From Artemia franciscana (lineage: Eukaryota > Arthropoda > Branchiopoda > Anostraca > Artemiidae), in NCBI RefSeq assembly GCF_032884065.1, contig NC_088875.1:46989235-47053234 (forward strand): a stretch of 64,000 bases of DNA, written 5' to 3'. A program made the translations under genes and the position numbers. Position 1 is the first letter of the stretch. Every line of letters begins with the position of its first letter. A model generated the notes under the pieces. That model did not search any database and was not told the origin of the DNA. It saw only the letters and a program-made list of their open reading frames with translations. This document shows, in pieces, positions 23,842 to 37,700 of this stretch.

Positions 23842-24519
23842 AGCTCGGCAATGCACTTTAAATTAGTGTAATCAAAAAATACTTTTAGAGATTATAGTAT
23901 AAGCTATTCAGTAAGAGAAATAAACAGAAGGTTTTAACTATGGATAAATAGCAACTACTTGCTATACAAAGTAGAGACGAAACTTAAAAAAAAAAAACAC
24001 AGAAACTCATTCGTCCAATCTAATATTCCCTTTTCTAAATCAAGTTGTAAACATACAGACAATTACGCTTCATTCTTTGATTATATACAATTCGACTTAC
24101 AATGGTTAGCTTTCTCTAGTCAGACTTACAAAAAAAAAATATAAAAGGACAAACAATTACTTACGGATAGGGAATTTTACTTTTTTTTCCGTCTCCAGGG
24201 GGCACTGATGAGTGACACTAACCTTTTTATTCTCAAACAAGTCACAACCAGGCCCCCCCCCACAGGTGAAGAGAAAATCACTAGATTTTAGTGATTTCTC
24301 GGTTGATTCAGAAATATACTTCAATTAATCTAGTGATTTATGTGCCGATTAAGTAATTTTTTATTGAGGCAATAGAAAAAATCACTAAAATCTAGTTCAA
24401 TGTTTTGTCTGTTATATAATGTTATTTATGTTTTTCTGATAAAAGATTCTTGTAGTTTCCTTTCAGAGGATTATTAGGGTCATTGCTTGACTATCCCTAT
24501 GGCCTTTATTTGTTATTAA
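23842..24519. other. Intergenic, nothing recognised
   Basis: AT-rich sequence with no supported feature. The short frame near 23959 is not protein-like. Confidence 0.4.
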
Positions 24520-24656
24520 ATAGCGACATTAAAACTGAAAACGAACAGAAATCATTTTGTATATGAAAGGGCTGTCCCCTCCTCAATGCTCTGCTCTTTA
24601 CACTAAAGTTTTTATTGTTTTAAAAAGTAGAGTTAAGAGAAAGAATCAAACTATAG
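24520..24656 (+). repeat. R1 hairpin module, left arm, cut by the assembly gap
   Basis: AGCGACATTAAAACTGAAAAC, ATATGAAAGGGCTGTCCCC, CTGCTCTTTACACTAAAGT and the loop (AAAAGTAGAGTTAAGAG) are present. The right arm should follow, but the N run begins there. Confidence 0.8.
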
Positions 24657-24756
24657 NNNNNNNNNNNNNNNNNNNNNNNNNNNNNNNNNNNNNNNNNNNN
24701 NNNNNNNNNNNNNNNNNNNNNNNNNNNNNNNNNNNNNNNNNNNNNNNNNNNNNNNN
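24657..24756. other. Assembly gap (100 N)
   Basis: Exactly 100 undetermined bases, a common placeholder for a gap of unknown size. It falls at the point where the preceding hairpin would fold back. Confidence 0.98.
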
Positions 24757-25121
24757 TTGCTTGCGAATATCGTCTGAGTTCAGTTACAACTAAATAAACA
24801 GTATATGGGATATCAACTAAATAAATAATATTCACATGGAATGCTTCATTTCATTCACTCTGGAAAACTTCAAGCAGAGTTGGACTACTCTTCTGCAAGC
24901 AATATTACACACAAGTAACACCAAATTGAAAATATTTACATCAATAGTATTTAGAAACTGATTCAAACACATTCCTTTCTTTACATAGCGTCATCTAAAA
25001 AAAAGTGATATATGTAAATACATTTATAAATAAAATGAATGAACCCAGAGCCGCATTGGTAAAATTAATTCAGTTCATTAGTTAATAATAAAAGAATCCA
25101 TACAAGTTTCACATACAAGTA
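24757..25121. other. 3' flank of UBE2W
   Basis: AT-rich sequence downstream of the stop codon, presumably the 3' UTR. No minus-strand AATAAA was found, so the transcript end may lie in or beyond the gap. Confidence 0.35.
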
Positions 25122-25156
25122 TCAATACATTCTTGTAAACACCAGCATGCCATCAT
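25122..25156 (-). CDS. UBE2W: UBE2W terminal exon E
   Basis: Acceptor AAACCACTAG is followed by 35 nt that complete the Asp codon and give [11 protein letters not shown] and a TGA stop. The DD pair is the expected UBE2W ending (WYHDD). The tail after it is eleven residues counting DD, longer than the short TC tail of the human protein. The 3' UTR runs toward the assembly gap at 24657. I found no AATAAA on the minus strand before the gap. Confidence 0.72.
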
Positions 25157-28130
25157 CTAGTGGTTTTAGTTTTATACAAGGTAGAAAGATATTTTCCAAA
25201 AATAAAAATAAAACACAATCTTGGGTCATAATTGTGCCGAGGCAGCAATTCCAAAGAATATGTGATTCAGGTGCTAAAGCGTCTTTATAATCGAATTTAC
25301 TGGTTCGAAAATAATTTACTTTCGGAATATACGTTGAATCTTTTCTGGTGAATTCACTCGAATAGTAACTAGCCACGTAACTAGACGACTAAGTAGCGCA
25401 CTGTTCAACTGCCCTTAAATTTTTCAGGTTTTTGGGCGTAAAATTTGGTTTTGTACGAAACGAATTATCCAAAAATAAACGTTAGCGAAATTAAAAATTT
25501 TAAATATCGTTTTTTAAGTTTTCTTTTTTGCGAACGTTAGCTTTTGGGAAGATTTTTGAAAACCAATTTTATTTTCGAGAAAATTCTAAAAAATTTGGTA
25601 TGGTTGCACTAATGTAGCATATATATTAAAAGACATTGAAATTTTTCCAGCTTCACTATAATGGCCCTTCTTTCAAGTAGATTCTAATTTTTGCGTTTTT
25701 GACAAATTTCGGTTATTAGGGAGATTGATTTTAATTTATCGGGTAATACTCTGTTTTATAATTCAAGAGTTAATCATACTAAGACTTTTCAGACGCTTCC
25801 TTGTTAATCCTAATTCCTACTTCCTGTTTAAACACCTCAAACTCTATATTTAATTTAAATTAAAGAAAAAAAGAATTTTTTTCAATTGAAAGTATGGATC
25901 AGCATTGAAACTTTAAACAAACAGAAATTATTACATATATGAAGGGGGTTGCCGCCTCCTGAATACCCCGCTCTTTACGCTAAAGTTTTTTCGTATTTTT
26001 AAAAAAAGCTTCTTATTATTGAAATTAAACAGCCCTTGAGTTTCAAGAATCATTCCTGAAGAGGTGGGACAATATTCAAAAATAAGCGTAAAGAGATAGG
26101 TATTGAGGAGGGGAAAATCCCTTGATATACGTAATAGCTTCTGTTCTTTTTAAGTTTCAATGCTCTGTTTTTTTGTTTAATGCTCTGTTTTAAGTTTATG
26201 TTTGTTTTAAGTTTTAATGTAACACGCATCCATGATTTTTCGTCCGGCAAAAAATAGGAGATTCCATATTTTTTCAGGTAAGGATGAAGCCTCGGAAATA
26301 ATGTTCTCTGATACCCTGAATCTGACGGTGGGATTTACATTAACATTCTTCTACTTTTAGGAGATATTTTTCACCCTTTTTTGGAAAATCAGGCAATTTT
26401 CTCAAATTTTCAAAGGCTTGTAACCTTTGATATGTAACACTAAACTTAATGAATCTTATATATTTGGAATCAGGATAATAAGCAAATTCTTTTGATATAT
26501 CTATTGGTATCAAAATTTAATTTTTGGAGTTTCGGTTACTATTGAGCCGTGTTGCTCCATATTTTTGAAAAAGGAAAAAATATTTTGTTGTTCCAGATAA
26601 GGAAATGTAATATTTTTTTTTTATGTTTGGTAGATTATGGCTAATTCAGAGAAGGTTTTATCCATACTTTTCGGTTCTTCAATTAAAAACACGTTTCATT
26701 TTATTTATTCATTTCTATTTAAAAATATTATTTTTTAATATTATTGTTATTTTTGCTAGCGTAAATTTGTCGACTTAGCTTTGGTTTGCTACTGATTTTT
26801 TTTTTTTTTTTTTAAGTTTGATAAATTATTCTACCTCTGCAAAATAAATCTAGTTTAGAAGTATGACAGTCAATTTAAAAAAAGTGTAACTCAGTTATTC
26901 TTTAAGAAAGGCGGGATCAAAAAGAAAAACAAATTTTGTTGATAGTCTGGATAAAAAGTACCCAAATAATCTGGAACAATCCGAATTGTGAGAAGGGGGG
27001 CAGATTCAAAGGTGCTTCCTCTCCAGGTGTCCCTACTCCTAACTGAAAATGTAACTGATCATAAATAGGAAAAAAACTAAATACAAGTAATAATAGAATA
27101 GAAACTGAATAAAACTTTGAATAGAAACTGAAAAAATAGGGAAAAAACTGAATACAAGCAATAATAGAATAGAAACTGAATAAAACTTTGAATAGAAACT
27201 GAAAAAATAGGAAAAAAACTGAACACAAGTAATAATAGAATAGAAACTTACCATGATAAACCCATCCTGTTTTACTAGGCTCTTTTGGGGCAGTAGCCAC
27301 ATATAGACTATCACCAGGAGGTGGTGCCTAGAATCAAATCACTTTCATCAATTAATTCAAAGCTGTAATAAACCTTTCTTTAATCCTTTTGTAATTAATC
27401 TTTTATCCTTTTTAGCCCTTAGCTAATATATTAAGGTTACAAAACAAGACGCCTTTAATTACGTCAATAGGTATTACACGATTGTCGCCATCCTTCTTTG
27501 AACTCGCCTAGCAGCCTAGTTATTAGCCTAGTGAAATAATGAATTCTTAGAAATTGTAGGCTAAGCAATTAGGAGACAAACAATTTTCATTTAATAGATT
27601 GATTGATACATTAATATAACATTACTTATAACAAATGCACGACTATAAACGAAGTTTCTTTTTGTTATAAACCACCAAAAGCATTGTTATATTGATATAT
27701 CAATTTTTTGGTGGTTTTCAATTGACACCATCACATTTTGTCATGAATTTATGGTTTCTATATTAAGTAGAGCTGCACATATCCAAGCTTATACATACAT
27801 TTGTTTGTTGTTTTTTATTGGAAGGGGGTAATGGGTACAACAGGCATTTTATTATAAATTATCAAAAGCATTGTTATAGAGATATAGCAATCTTTAAGGT
27901 GGCTTTCCAATAACCCGATGGCGTTTTTTCCACTGCTTTGGCTGCTATCATAGACCTGCGTAAAGACATACGTTTTTCTGTGGTGGAAGGGGAGGGTGAG
28001 TGATAGGTACACCATACGGAAACCTTTTTTTACATCAGGCACTAGACACAACCGATTATTCAGCTTAAACGGGAACTATCAGGCAACTTCTTGTAAGGAG
28101 ATTCTAGAGAAATTGATGTATATACATATT

Positions 28131-28209
<79 letters not shown>

Positions 28210-28210
28210 C

Positions 28211-28296
<86 letters not shown>

Positions 28297-28300
28297 GTAG

Positions 28301-28331
<31 letters not shown>

Positions 28332-31300
28332 TCTTTACCAAAATTTATTTATTTACATTTAATTATAGATATTTATTCATTTTGATTTCTTTTACCAAAA
28401 TTTTCCCATATATCACCAAAAGTTACCCAGTATTTACTAATATTAATCAAACAGTTCGTGGTAACGAACTGTAGTAAGGCTCAATAGTAACCGAAACTCT
28501 AAAAAATGGAATTTTGATACCATTAGTTACATCAAAAGAATCGCATTTTGATGCTGATTTTAAATATATAAGTTTCATCAAGATCAGTTATACCCATCGA
28601 AAGTTACGAGCCTGAGAAAATTTGCCTCATTTTAGAAAATAGGGGAAACACCCCCTAAAAGTCATACGATCTTAACGAAAATCAAACCATCAGATTCAGC
28701 GTGTCAGCGAACCTTATTGCAGAAATTTCAAGCTCCTATCTACAAAAATGTGGAATGTCGCTTTTTTTGCCAGAAGACAGATCACGGATGCGTGTTTATT
28801 TGTTTTTTTGTGTTTGTTTTTCTGTTTTTTGTTGTTTTTTATTCCCAGGGGTGATCGTATCGACTTAGTGGTCCTAGAATGTCACGAGAAGGCTCATTAT
28901 AACGGAAATGAAAAGTTCTAGTGCCCTTTTTAAGTGACCAAAAAGATTGGAGGATACCTAGGCCCCCTCCCACACTCATTTTTCCCAAAAGTCACCGGAT
29001 CAAAATTCTGAGATAGCCATTTTATTCACCATAGTCGAACAACCTAATAGCTATGTCTTTATGGACGACTTAATCCCCCGCAGTCCCCGTGGGAGGGGCT
29101 GCAAGTTACAAACTTTGACCTGTGTTTACATATAGTAATGGTTACTGGGAAGTGTACAGACGTTTTCGTTTTCAGGTGGTTGATTTTTTTGGTTTAGGGG
29201 GGAGAGTTGAGGGGGGGTACGTGTGAGGATGTTTCCATGGAGGAACTTTTCATGGGGGAAGAGAATTTCAATAAAGGGGGCGCGGGATTTTCTAGTATTA
29301 TTTGAAAAAAAAACAATGAAAAAATAAATATGAAAATTTATTTCTACTGAAAGTAAGGAGCAGCATTAAAACTTAAAACAAAAAAAATTTATTACGCACA
29401 TGAGGGGTTTACCTCCTCGTAATACCTCACTCTTTATGCTAAAGTATTTTTAGTAATTTGAACTATTTATTCTACGGCCTTTGTGATTCAGAGTGGGATT
29501 TAAGTTCTAAAGCTTAAAGCTCAAAGTCACTATAGCTTAAATGGGATATTTAAGCTTTAGTGTAAAGAGCGAGGTATCGACGAGGGTTGAACCCCCTCAT
29601 ATACGCAATAAAAACATACAAATATAGAAGCTCGTTACGTAAGTAAATTCGTAAGTTACGTATAATTTTTACCAATGAAAACGTTTGTAAAAATTAAAAG
29701 TTCTACTTGCCTTTTTAAGTAATCAAAAAATTGGAGGGGGACTTTGGCCTCCTCCTTCACTCCTTTTTCTCTAAGTCTTCCGATAATTGCAAGTAATTAA
29801 TATGCAAATTTCGTTTTAATTATTGATGTGCGGAGAGCCAAGATCAAAACATGCATTAATTCAAAAACGTCCAGAAATTAAATAGAAAAAAACAAGTTTT
29901 TTAAAATGAAAGTAAGGAGCAACATTAAAACTTAAAACGAAAAGAAATTACTCCGTATAAGACATGGGCTTTTCCTCCTCAACGCCCCACTCTTTACGCT
30001 AAAGTTTCTTACTGTTTTAAAAAGTAGAGTTAAGAGAAAGAGTCAAACTTTAGCGTAAAGAGCGGGGCGTTGAGGAGGAAAAGCCCCTGTCATATACGGA
30101 GTAATTTCTGTTCGTTTTAAGTTTTAATGTCGCTCCTTACTTTCATTTTAAAAAACTTGTTTTTTTCTATTTAATTATTTTAAAAATACTGATCAACCTT
30201 AGAGATCACGTAATGCAATTATCACTTAAAAAGCAATTAGACAAAGCAGATCCTAAAACAAAGAGGTCAACAAGAATCCACCTCACTCAAAAACTCTTTG
30301 CTAGGATGATGAGCTAAAAACCAAGAAAAATCATTGAAACAAACTTTTTTCTAATGACATGGTACCTAGAGTAAGGCATCAAATGGAATTAATAGCATCA
30401 CATTTTTAGCAATCAAAATCGTTTTATCTGAAAATTTGAGTTTAATGAAATTAAGCATCTTTCCAAAAAGTGTTTTTATGGTTTTACTATTATTTTTATT
30501 TGTTTGAAAATATTGCTATGGTAAAATTCATTAAAAGTGTAATGTTAAAAAGTAATGATTGGTAAAATAGGAAGCCAGTTTATTCCCTGTTTCGAAAAAA
30601 GCAGATAAAAAACATAATCCAAATATAATCCAAAGGAACAGATGCGACCTGGAATAACTGGAATAAATAATATTGTATCACTAAAAAGAAACTATGTGTA
30701 AATGGAAAGCATATTCATTGACTAATTTTTTTTTTTTCAATAAAGAAGTAGAGATTCCGGATATTTCACTGGAATTGCACGAAAAGTATTAAGAAGGCTT
30801 TTCAGCACGAAAGGTATTTAGGCTTTGAGGGCTTTTTTTTTTGGGGGGGGGGGGTACAATTTATACCAAAAACTTTCGCAAGAGTGTAGGCTACTCAGCA
30901 GCTCCTTGGCGATCGAATCAACAGTCTAGTTGTGCATACACGACAGATTTATACTTGTATTTATTTTAACAAAGATTAATGCAGGGAACATATTGCCTGA
31001 TTCACTATTTAATCCTTGCTACCTGAGACAGACTAAAAAATAATTTATCGCATAAATGCAATTTTACTACTGAAATTGGAATTACCTTTTCCTTGCAACT
31101 GCTAAGCATAGATAGAATACTAATACAAACAGATTCAACGGAATATGACGGCGTCCACTCGTCATTCAAGATGGATAAGCAAATGTGACCGTTGCTGTAG
31201 ACGTGTGGATGAATTGGCAGGTACGGAGGAACGAAAACAACCTGAAAATAAAATAAGAATCCAAATGTGAAATCCCTTTTGAATATAAATTCCTGATTTG

Positions 31301-34300
31301 AGTTGACGAAGTAGAATTTTAATTTGGTTAACATAAGCTTTTAAATATTGGCCAGACCAAAACTAAACCTTAAAAAAGGTCCAACCAGAAAGGCTGCATC
31401 TCTGCTTTTCTGCAAGCGTCCTTTGCTGCTAAATAGTCAAACTTTTTTAATTTGTAAGCAAACCTGACCTGAACGCAGAAACAAACGAGAACAATTGACG
31501 AAACTTGGCCGTCACCGAGACGGTTGTCGCTGTAGTGCAGTTTTCGGATAAGTTTCCATACTTTTCTTTTGGCAATTACCAATGATATTGTATAATTCTT
31601 AATAAATTCACTCTTATACTTAGCTTGAAATTTATGTCACAATTGTCATACTCATGTGACCAATCAAAATTTTGTTCTGGAGCAGCACCAGATTTTTTAT
31701 TTCGTTGTCGCCATCAGTAGTTTCGACTCGGTAACGATAAGAAACGGAAATTACAGGATCTTGTCCGGCACAAGTATTGCAAAATGGATAGTCATTTGAG
31801 GAATATTGTCGCTGAAACCACATCCTCTGACTCTATTTAATTCTATTTATTTCGTATATTAAACAGACTAGTACTATATCAGATTCTAAGTTCTTAGCAC
31901 CCTTGCGCCCTGAATTCGGTCACAAGAAGTTAAACTTCATTTCAGTAAATGGATTTCGTGGCATCAGATAGGGAATTTTTTTCTTTCTTACTGGATCAGA
32001 ATTGCAACATCCGTTTATTCAGCCATAAAATTAAGACTTAAAATAGACCAGTCCTTTCTATTTATGCAAAGATAAAAACTAAAACCTAAATAACTTTCAA
32101 AATGTAGAATCTGACTTGAATTAGTCAAGTAGAATTTAACTCAGTCAACGTCACTTTTTAACTATCCAATAGACCAAATCCGAAACTAAAAACAGATCCT
32201 GACAAAAATCGGCTTTGTAAGATACTGCGCCGCCATTTGGAATGATCTTTCGAGAGATATTGTTCCTGAAAACCTATCAGTTGATACAACTTACAGAAAA
32301 TTCAACAGACACCACTCTAGAGGGAAACCCTGGGTAAATACTAGACTAGTGTTATATCAGGCCCTGAGCTCTTAGCACACTGAATTTTGTGATAAAAAGT
32401 CTACATTTCAGAAACTAGATTCCATGGTACACGATAGAAAAAAGATCGTTATTCCAGGATCAGAATCGCAACATTTGTTTTTCCAGCTGAAAAATTACTT
32501 TTAAAATAGACAAAACCTTTCTGCTTACATGAAACATGAAGATGAAAATTTAGAACGCACATTCTTCGTTAGACACATTTTTTTTCTTTTGAGAAATTTT
32601 CTAAGGAAACTTCAGAAAATTTAGTTTTCCAACACATGCATCAGCCAAAATACATACAGTGACGCAATAATAGCGTTACTGCTTGATAGAATTTACCGTC
32701 TGTTTTGGTTGTGTTGACTAAATGGTACTTCAACCTAAATAAGTCTGTTACTGTCTTGATCAAGGTTGATTTCTTTTACTTACTTGAAACTAAACATCCG
32801 TGTGAAAGCAAGAGAAGTGTTAACAAATTTGTAAACCCCAGTTTGAAGGTCTTTATTAGGATATGTGCTCTTAGCAGTTGGGAATATAAAATCAAAAGTA
32901 CCCTTGAAGTTCAACCAGACCTACTAGAAAAACCCCAGCACGTTTATAGACATTTTTAATATTTTACTTCAACAAAAAATAGTAAATATACTTTTAAAGC
33001 TTAGAATTCTGTGACATCCTTCGGTGGACATCAAGAATCTTTTTAACGTTTTTCTATTTTTGAGTATCGTGCAATTTTTGGTATAACGAGAGATTTAAGT
33101 CTGTTCTATGACTAGGCTAGAGTCTTTTCTTCGATGTACACGTCTTGGGTTCATACTGATTTTTAAAGATTAGAACAAAAATCGCCAGTCAGGAGATGAG
33201 ATTCTAGAAGCATGCCTTTCGCCAGGCCTTCTTCCAATAGAGTTTGGAAATCTTTGAAGAAAATAACACGGCATTGCCCAGCCCTGAATTGTAAAGAGTA
33301 ATCTTAGTAGTCAGTATAACTGCAGAAGAGTAAAGAAGTAGTTTTAAAACTGTGGTAAGGGAGCTAGAATTCATTGTTTGCGAACCTAAAATTACCTTTC
33401 TCAAATATTTGGATTTTACAAATGCACACGCTTGATGTCACTGTTGCCTGTTTCCAGCTTATAAAGAAGAAGAAATTATGTACGGGCATGCTTAAACCCA
33501 AATTGAGGAGCTCTTTCAGGAAGATGAATCTGGTTTAAATTTTATTTGTGCTTTTAATTTTCATACAGAGCCATGGTTGAGGAAGAGGGAGCCATCCACC
33601 TCGTATAAACAATTATTTTTGCTCGTTTTAAGTTTTAGTGTTGGTCCTTATTTTCAGTTGAAACAAATTGTTTTTATCCAATATAATTTGTATAATAACA
33701 CTTGCTACGCACAACGATAAGAGGAAACGTAGTAAAACGAGGAGATTTACGACCAGTGAACGCAAATCACCTCCTTTCACTACTTTTTCTCGCATTTCTT
33801 TTTTTTTACCAACATTGAGGCATATCATTTTCACATTTAATCAAAAATAGTCTTTAGAGTAGTGGATAACCAGATTTCTACTAATTAATACTAACTCACT
33901 GCAACACAGCATCAAATCATCTGAGGCCACTACAACTATGCATGTTTCTTCTCAGCCCAATCTGTTCAAAGCTTCACTTTTTATCTCCTCATATAAAGTA
34001 CTGATTTCCATGAAATTCTTTCATATGACGTTCTACCCCATTCAGGAACGATCAGCTTTTGGTCTGGCCCTAGAGGGCAGGCCAAAAAACACTCTTTGGC
34101 AATCTATCATCCTTCACCCATAAGACAAGGCCTAGTCATCTTACCTTCCTTTCACTATAGCCCTAGAAAATTGGATCAATCCTTTTGTACAGCCTACTGT
34201 TTGACATGTGGTAAATTAAAGGAGCATCCAAAAGTATTCTTAGCCAATTCCTTTCTAAAACATTTGACTTAAACCATCTTCATCCAATTCTACTCAAGAA

Positions 34301-34684
34301 CATTTAACAGACCTTCCTCAGACTTTTGAAGCACCCACGATGCAGAGCCATGCTTATTACCCTAGCCTCCAGGTTACTCAGAGCCACTTATTACCCTGGC
34401 TTCCAATATTCTAGTCTTAGTTTGGCAATTCATTTTAGGTCAACTACCTCTTGCTCCAGACTATTCTCAAATACGAAAAACACCCTTCTTCTATGCTATT
34501 CTATTTAATAAATCTTCACTGCGTCTGCCATCTTTACGAATAATACTACCAAGGTAAGTGAAACAACTGACTAGATCGATTTTCTCGATCTATCTCGTTG
34601 GTGGGGGCGCTTCGCCCCCCCAAGCCCCCCCGCTCGCGTATGTCGTTACGCGCCATTGTAGTTGTGTTCCACCTGTGAATATAG

Positions 34685-34731
<47 letters not shown>

Positions 34732-37700
34732 TTTAACTACGTAAAACTTGCAAATATACAACATTCTTCGCTGTCCCATTGCCTGTGCATATAAATAGAT
34801 TGTCAGGTTTACCCACTCTTGAACATGAAACATATAATTGTCCATGGGAAAAACAATCCGTATTCAGATCTATACCTCATTATTCTGATGATTATCCTTG
34901 AGCTTTATTGATGGTGATTGCTAATCGAACATTCCCTGTGTCCCGGTCGTCATTTATATATCCCTCCTGTGTCCCCCGGCGTCCCCGTTGTAGTTGTGTC
35001 CCTGTGTCCCGGTCATCATTTATATTCCCTGTGTCCCGGTCGTTATTTGTGTCCTGGTGTCCCAGTCTGTAATTTCTCTTTGAGTGTCCCGGTCGTCATT
35101 TATATTCCCTGTGTACCGGTGTCCCGGTCGTCATTTGTGTCCCGGTGTCCCGGTCTGTAAATTCGTCAGTCGACAAACAATTTCATGACGGAATAATGCT
35201 CAACCCTTATAATGACGTCAGTCGACACACAAACATGACGTCAGTCAACAGACAAACAAACAACTTATTTTTATATATAGAGATATTATTTTATTCAAAA
35301 AGACAATTTCTTTGTTTTTCTTTAGCTTGCCATAGTTGTTTATAAATAAACTATAATATTGTCTCTTCTTACCAATAATACCGATATGTTAAATATAAAA
35401 AAGGGTCATATCCACAGGATTTTCGGTGATTCTTGGTGGGGTGCCAATATCACTTGTAATTAAAAAGAATTCTACATGTTATATTTCAAGGTTTACGGAA
35501 GTATGTCAGATATTTTCAAAAGAAAATGTGTCAGAACAGTTTAAAGTATTCGCCTCAGCTACTGATTGCCTGCCAGCAGTTTCAATCCCACTCCAAATGT
35601 TAGTCTGAAAACAAATTTATGGAATTCCGAAAAATATTCAGAAATCTCTAAAGATTGGCGTCGGATCGAATTTAAAAGAACATTATCGGAGTTATCATGA
35701 CCGAAAAATGTATGCAAAAGAAAAAACTTGGTCTCTCGACTTGAACAACATGCACCTGTGGCACTAGTGTGAACAAGTTACATAACTTGTAGCACTAGTG
35801 TGTTTTCTTTTTGTCTCTTTTTATTCTCTGCTGCTAGCTGGGCACCGGATCATCATAGAGAGTTGTTTATGGGTTCATTTTAAATCAAATTGCAACATCT
35901 GCTCGCTTTTTGAATTAACAAATGCAATATTTAATATAAAATTTAACTGATATTTTTTACGCCTTTGACTCTACTGAACACAGCTTGAACATCAAAATGT
36001 ATTTCTTACAAAAATTCAAATCCATAGAACTTTTAAGACTAACTGAAAATATTCTTAGCTTATATTAATCAAGTAATTGTGATAGTTGTCATACATAATA
36101 GTTGTGATGCAGACCAACAATTTTGATACATAAAACCAGGAATTTCAGCTAACTGAGACTGGAAGTACAATAGGCAAATAATTAATTGCAACAGGTTTTA
36201 ATAACTGCTTTTGAACCCCAGTCAATATTTAGAATTGGCAATGGAAAGCCACAGGTTAAAAAAATTGATTCCAATAGGCTTATTGAATGCGTAGGTTATC
36301 TTATATAAATTCAGTAAATTCAAAAATGCTTCCTTACTCAGATAAATGTAGTTTAACATATAAAGATATATGTGCTCAAATGCATCCTGTCTATTCCACT
36401 AATTTCCATTTTAGCTGGTGTTTTGAAAAATAAACTAATAGCACTTAAACGCAAAAGACAAACTCAAAGGGGAACGGAGTATTCCTCCTCTTTGCAGCAG
36501 CCTCATCTTAAAAGTTTTGTTAAATAAAATACTTTTTTCTTTGTTTTTTAACGTGCCTCTTTTAATATAAGTTTTTTTTGTTTTTATTTTAATGTTTATT
36601 ATTTCAATATAATAGCTAAATAATTTGAAACTACAATTCCACGATAATTCCCAACATCACAAATCTCCACTAATTTCAATTTTTTTAAAATAAGCTAATA
36701 GCATTTAAACACAAAAAACAGAATTCAGTAAACTAAAACAGAGGGGAATGGATTATTCCTCCTTTTTGCAGCACTCTCATAGTAAATTTTTGTTAAATAA
36801 AATACGTTTTTCTTTGTTTTTATCGCGCCTTTTTCAATATAAGTTTTTTTTTGTTGCATTGTTTTATTTTAATGTGTTCAATATGATAGTTCAATAATTA
36901 CACAACTACAATTCCACGATAATTCCCAACATCACAAATCTCCACTAATTTCAATTTTTTTAAAATAAGCTAATAGCATTTAAACACAAAAGACTAATTC
37001 AGTAAACTAAAACAGAGGGCAACGGATATTTCCTCCTCTTTGCAGCATTCTCATCATAAAAGTTTTGTTAAATAAAATACATTTTTCTTTGTTTTTTACC
37101 GTGTCTTTTTCAATATACGTTTTTTTCTGTTTTATTGTTTTCATTTTAATGTGTATTGTTTCAATATAACAGTTAAATAATTTCACATCTACAATTCCAC
37201 GATAATTCCCAACATCACAAATCTCCACTAATTTCAATTTTTTAAAAATAAACTAATAGCAATTAAACACAAAAGACAAATTCATTAAATTAAAACAGAG
37301 GGGAACGGATTATTCCTCCTCTTTGCAGCACTCTCATTGTAAAAGTTTTGTTAAATAAAATACGTTTTTCTTTGTTTTTTATCGTGCCTTTTTCAATATA
37401 AGTTTTTTGTTTGTTTTATTGTTTTTATTTTAATGTGTATTTTTTCAATATAAGAGTTAAATAATTTCACAACTACAATTCCACAATAATTCCCAACATC
37501 ACAAATCTCCACCAATTTCAATTTTTTTTAAAATAAACTAATAACATTTAAACAAAAAAGACAAATTCAGTAAAGTAAAACAGAGGGGAACGGATTATTC
37601 CTCCTGTTTGCAGCACTCTTATCGTAAAAGTTTTGTTAAATAAAATACATTTTTCTTTGTTTCTTATTGTGCCTTTTTCAATATAAGTTTTTATGGCACT

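Noticed and set aside
24557..24835. Frames crossing the N run
   Set aside because: They contain unknown residues across an assembly gap and overlap the R1 hairpin arm.
27996..28385. Frames with long Ile-Tyr and Thr-His runs
   Set aside because: They are translations of a TA/GT microsatellite.
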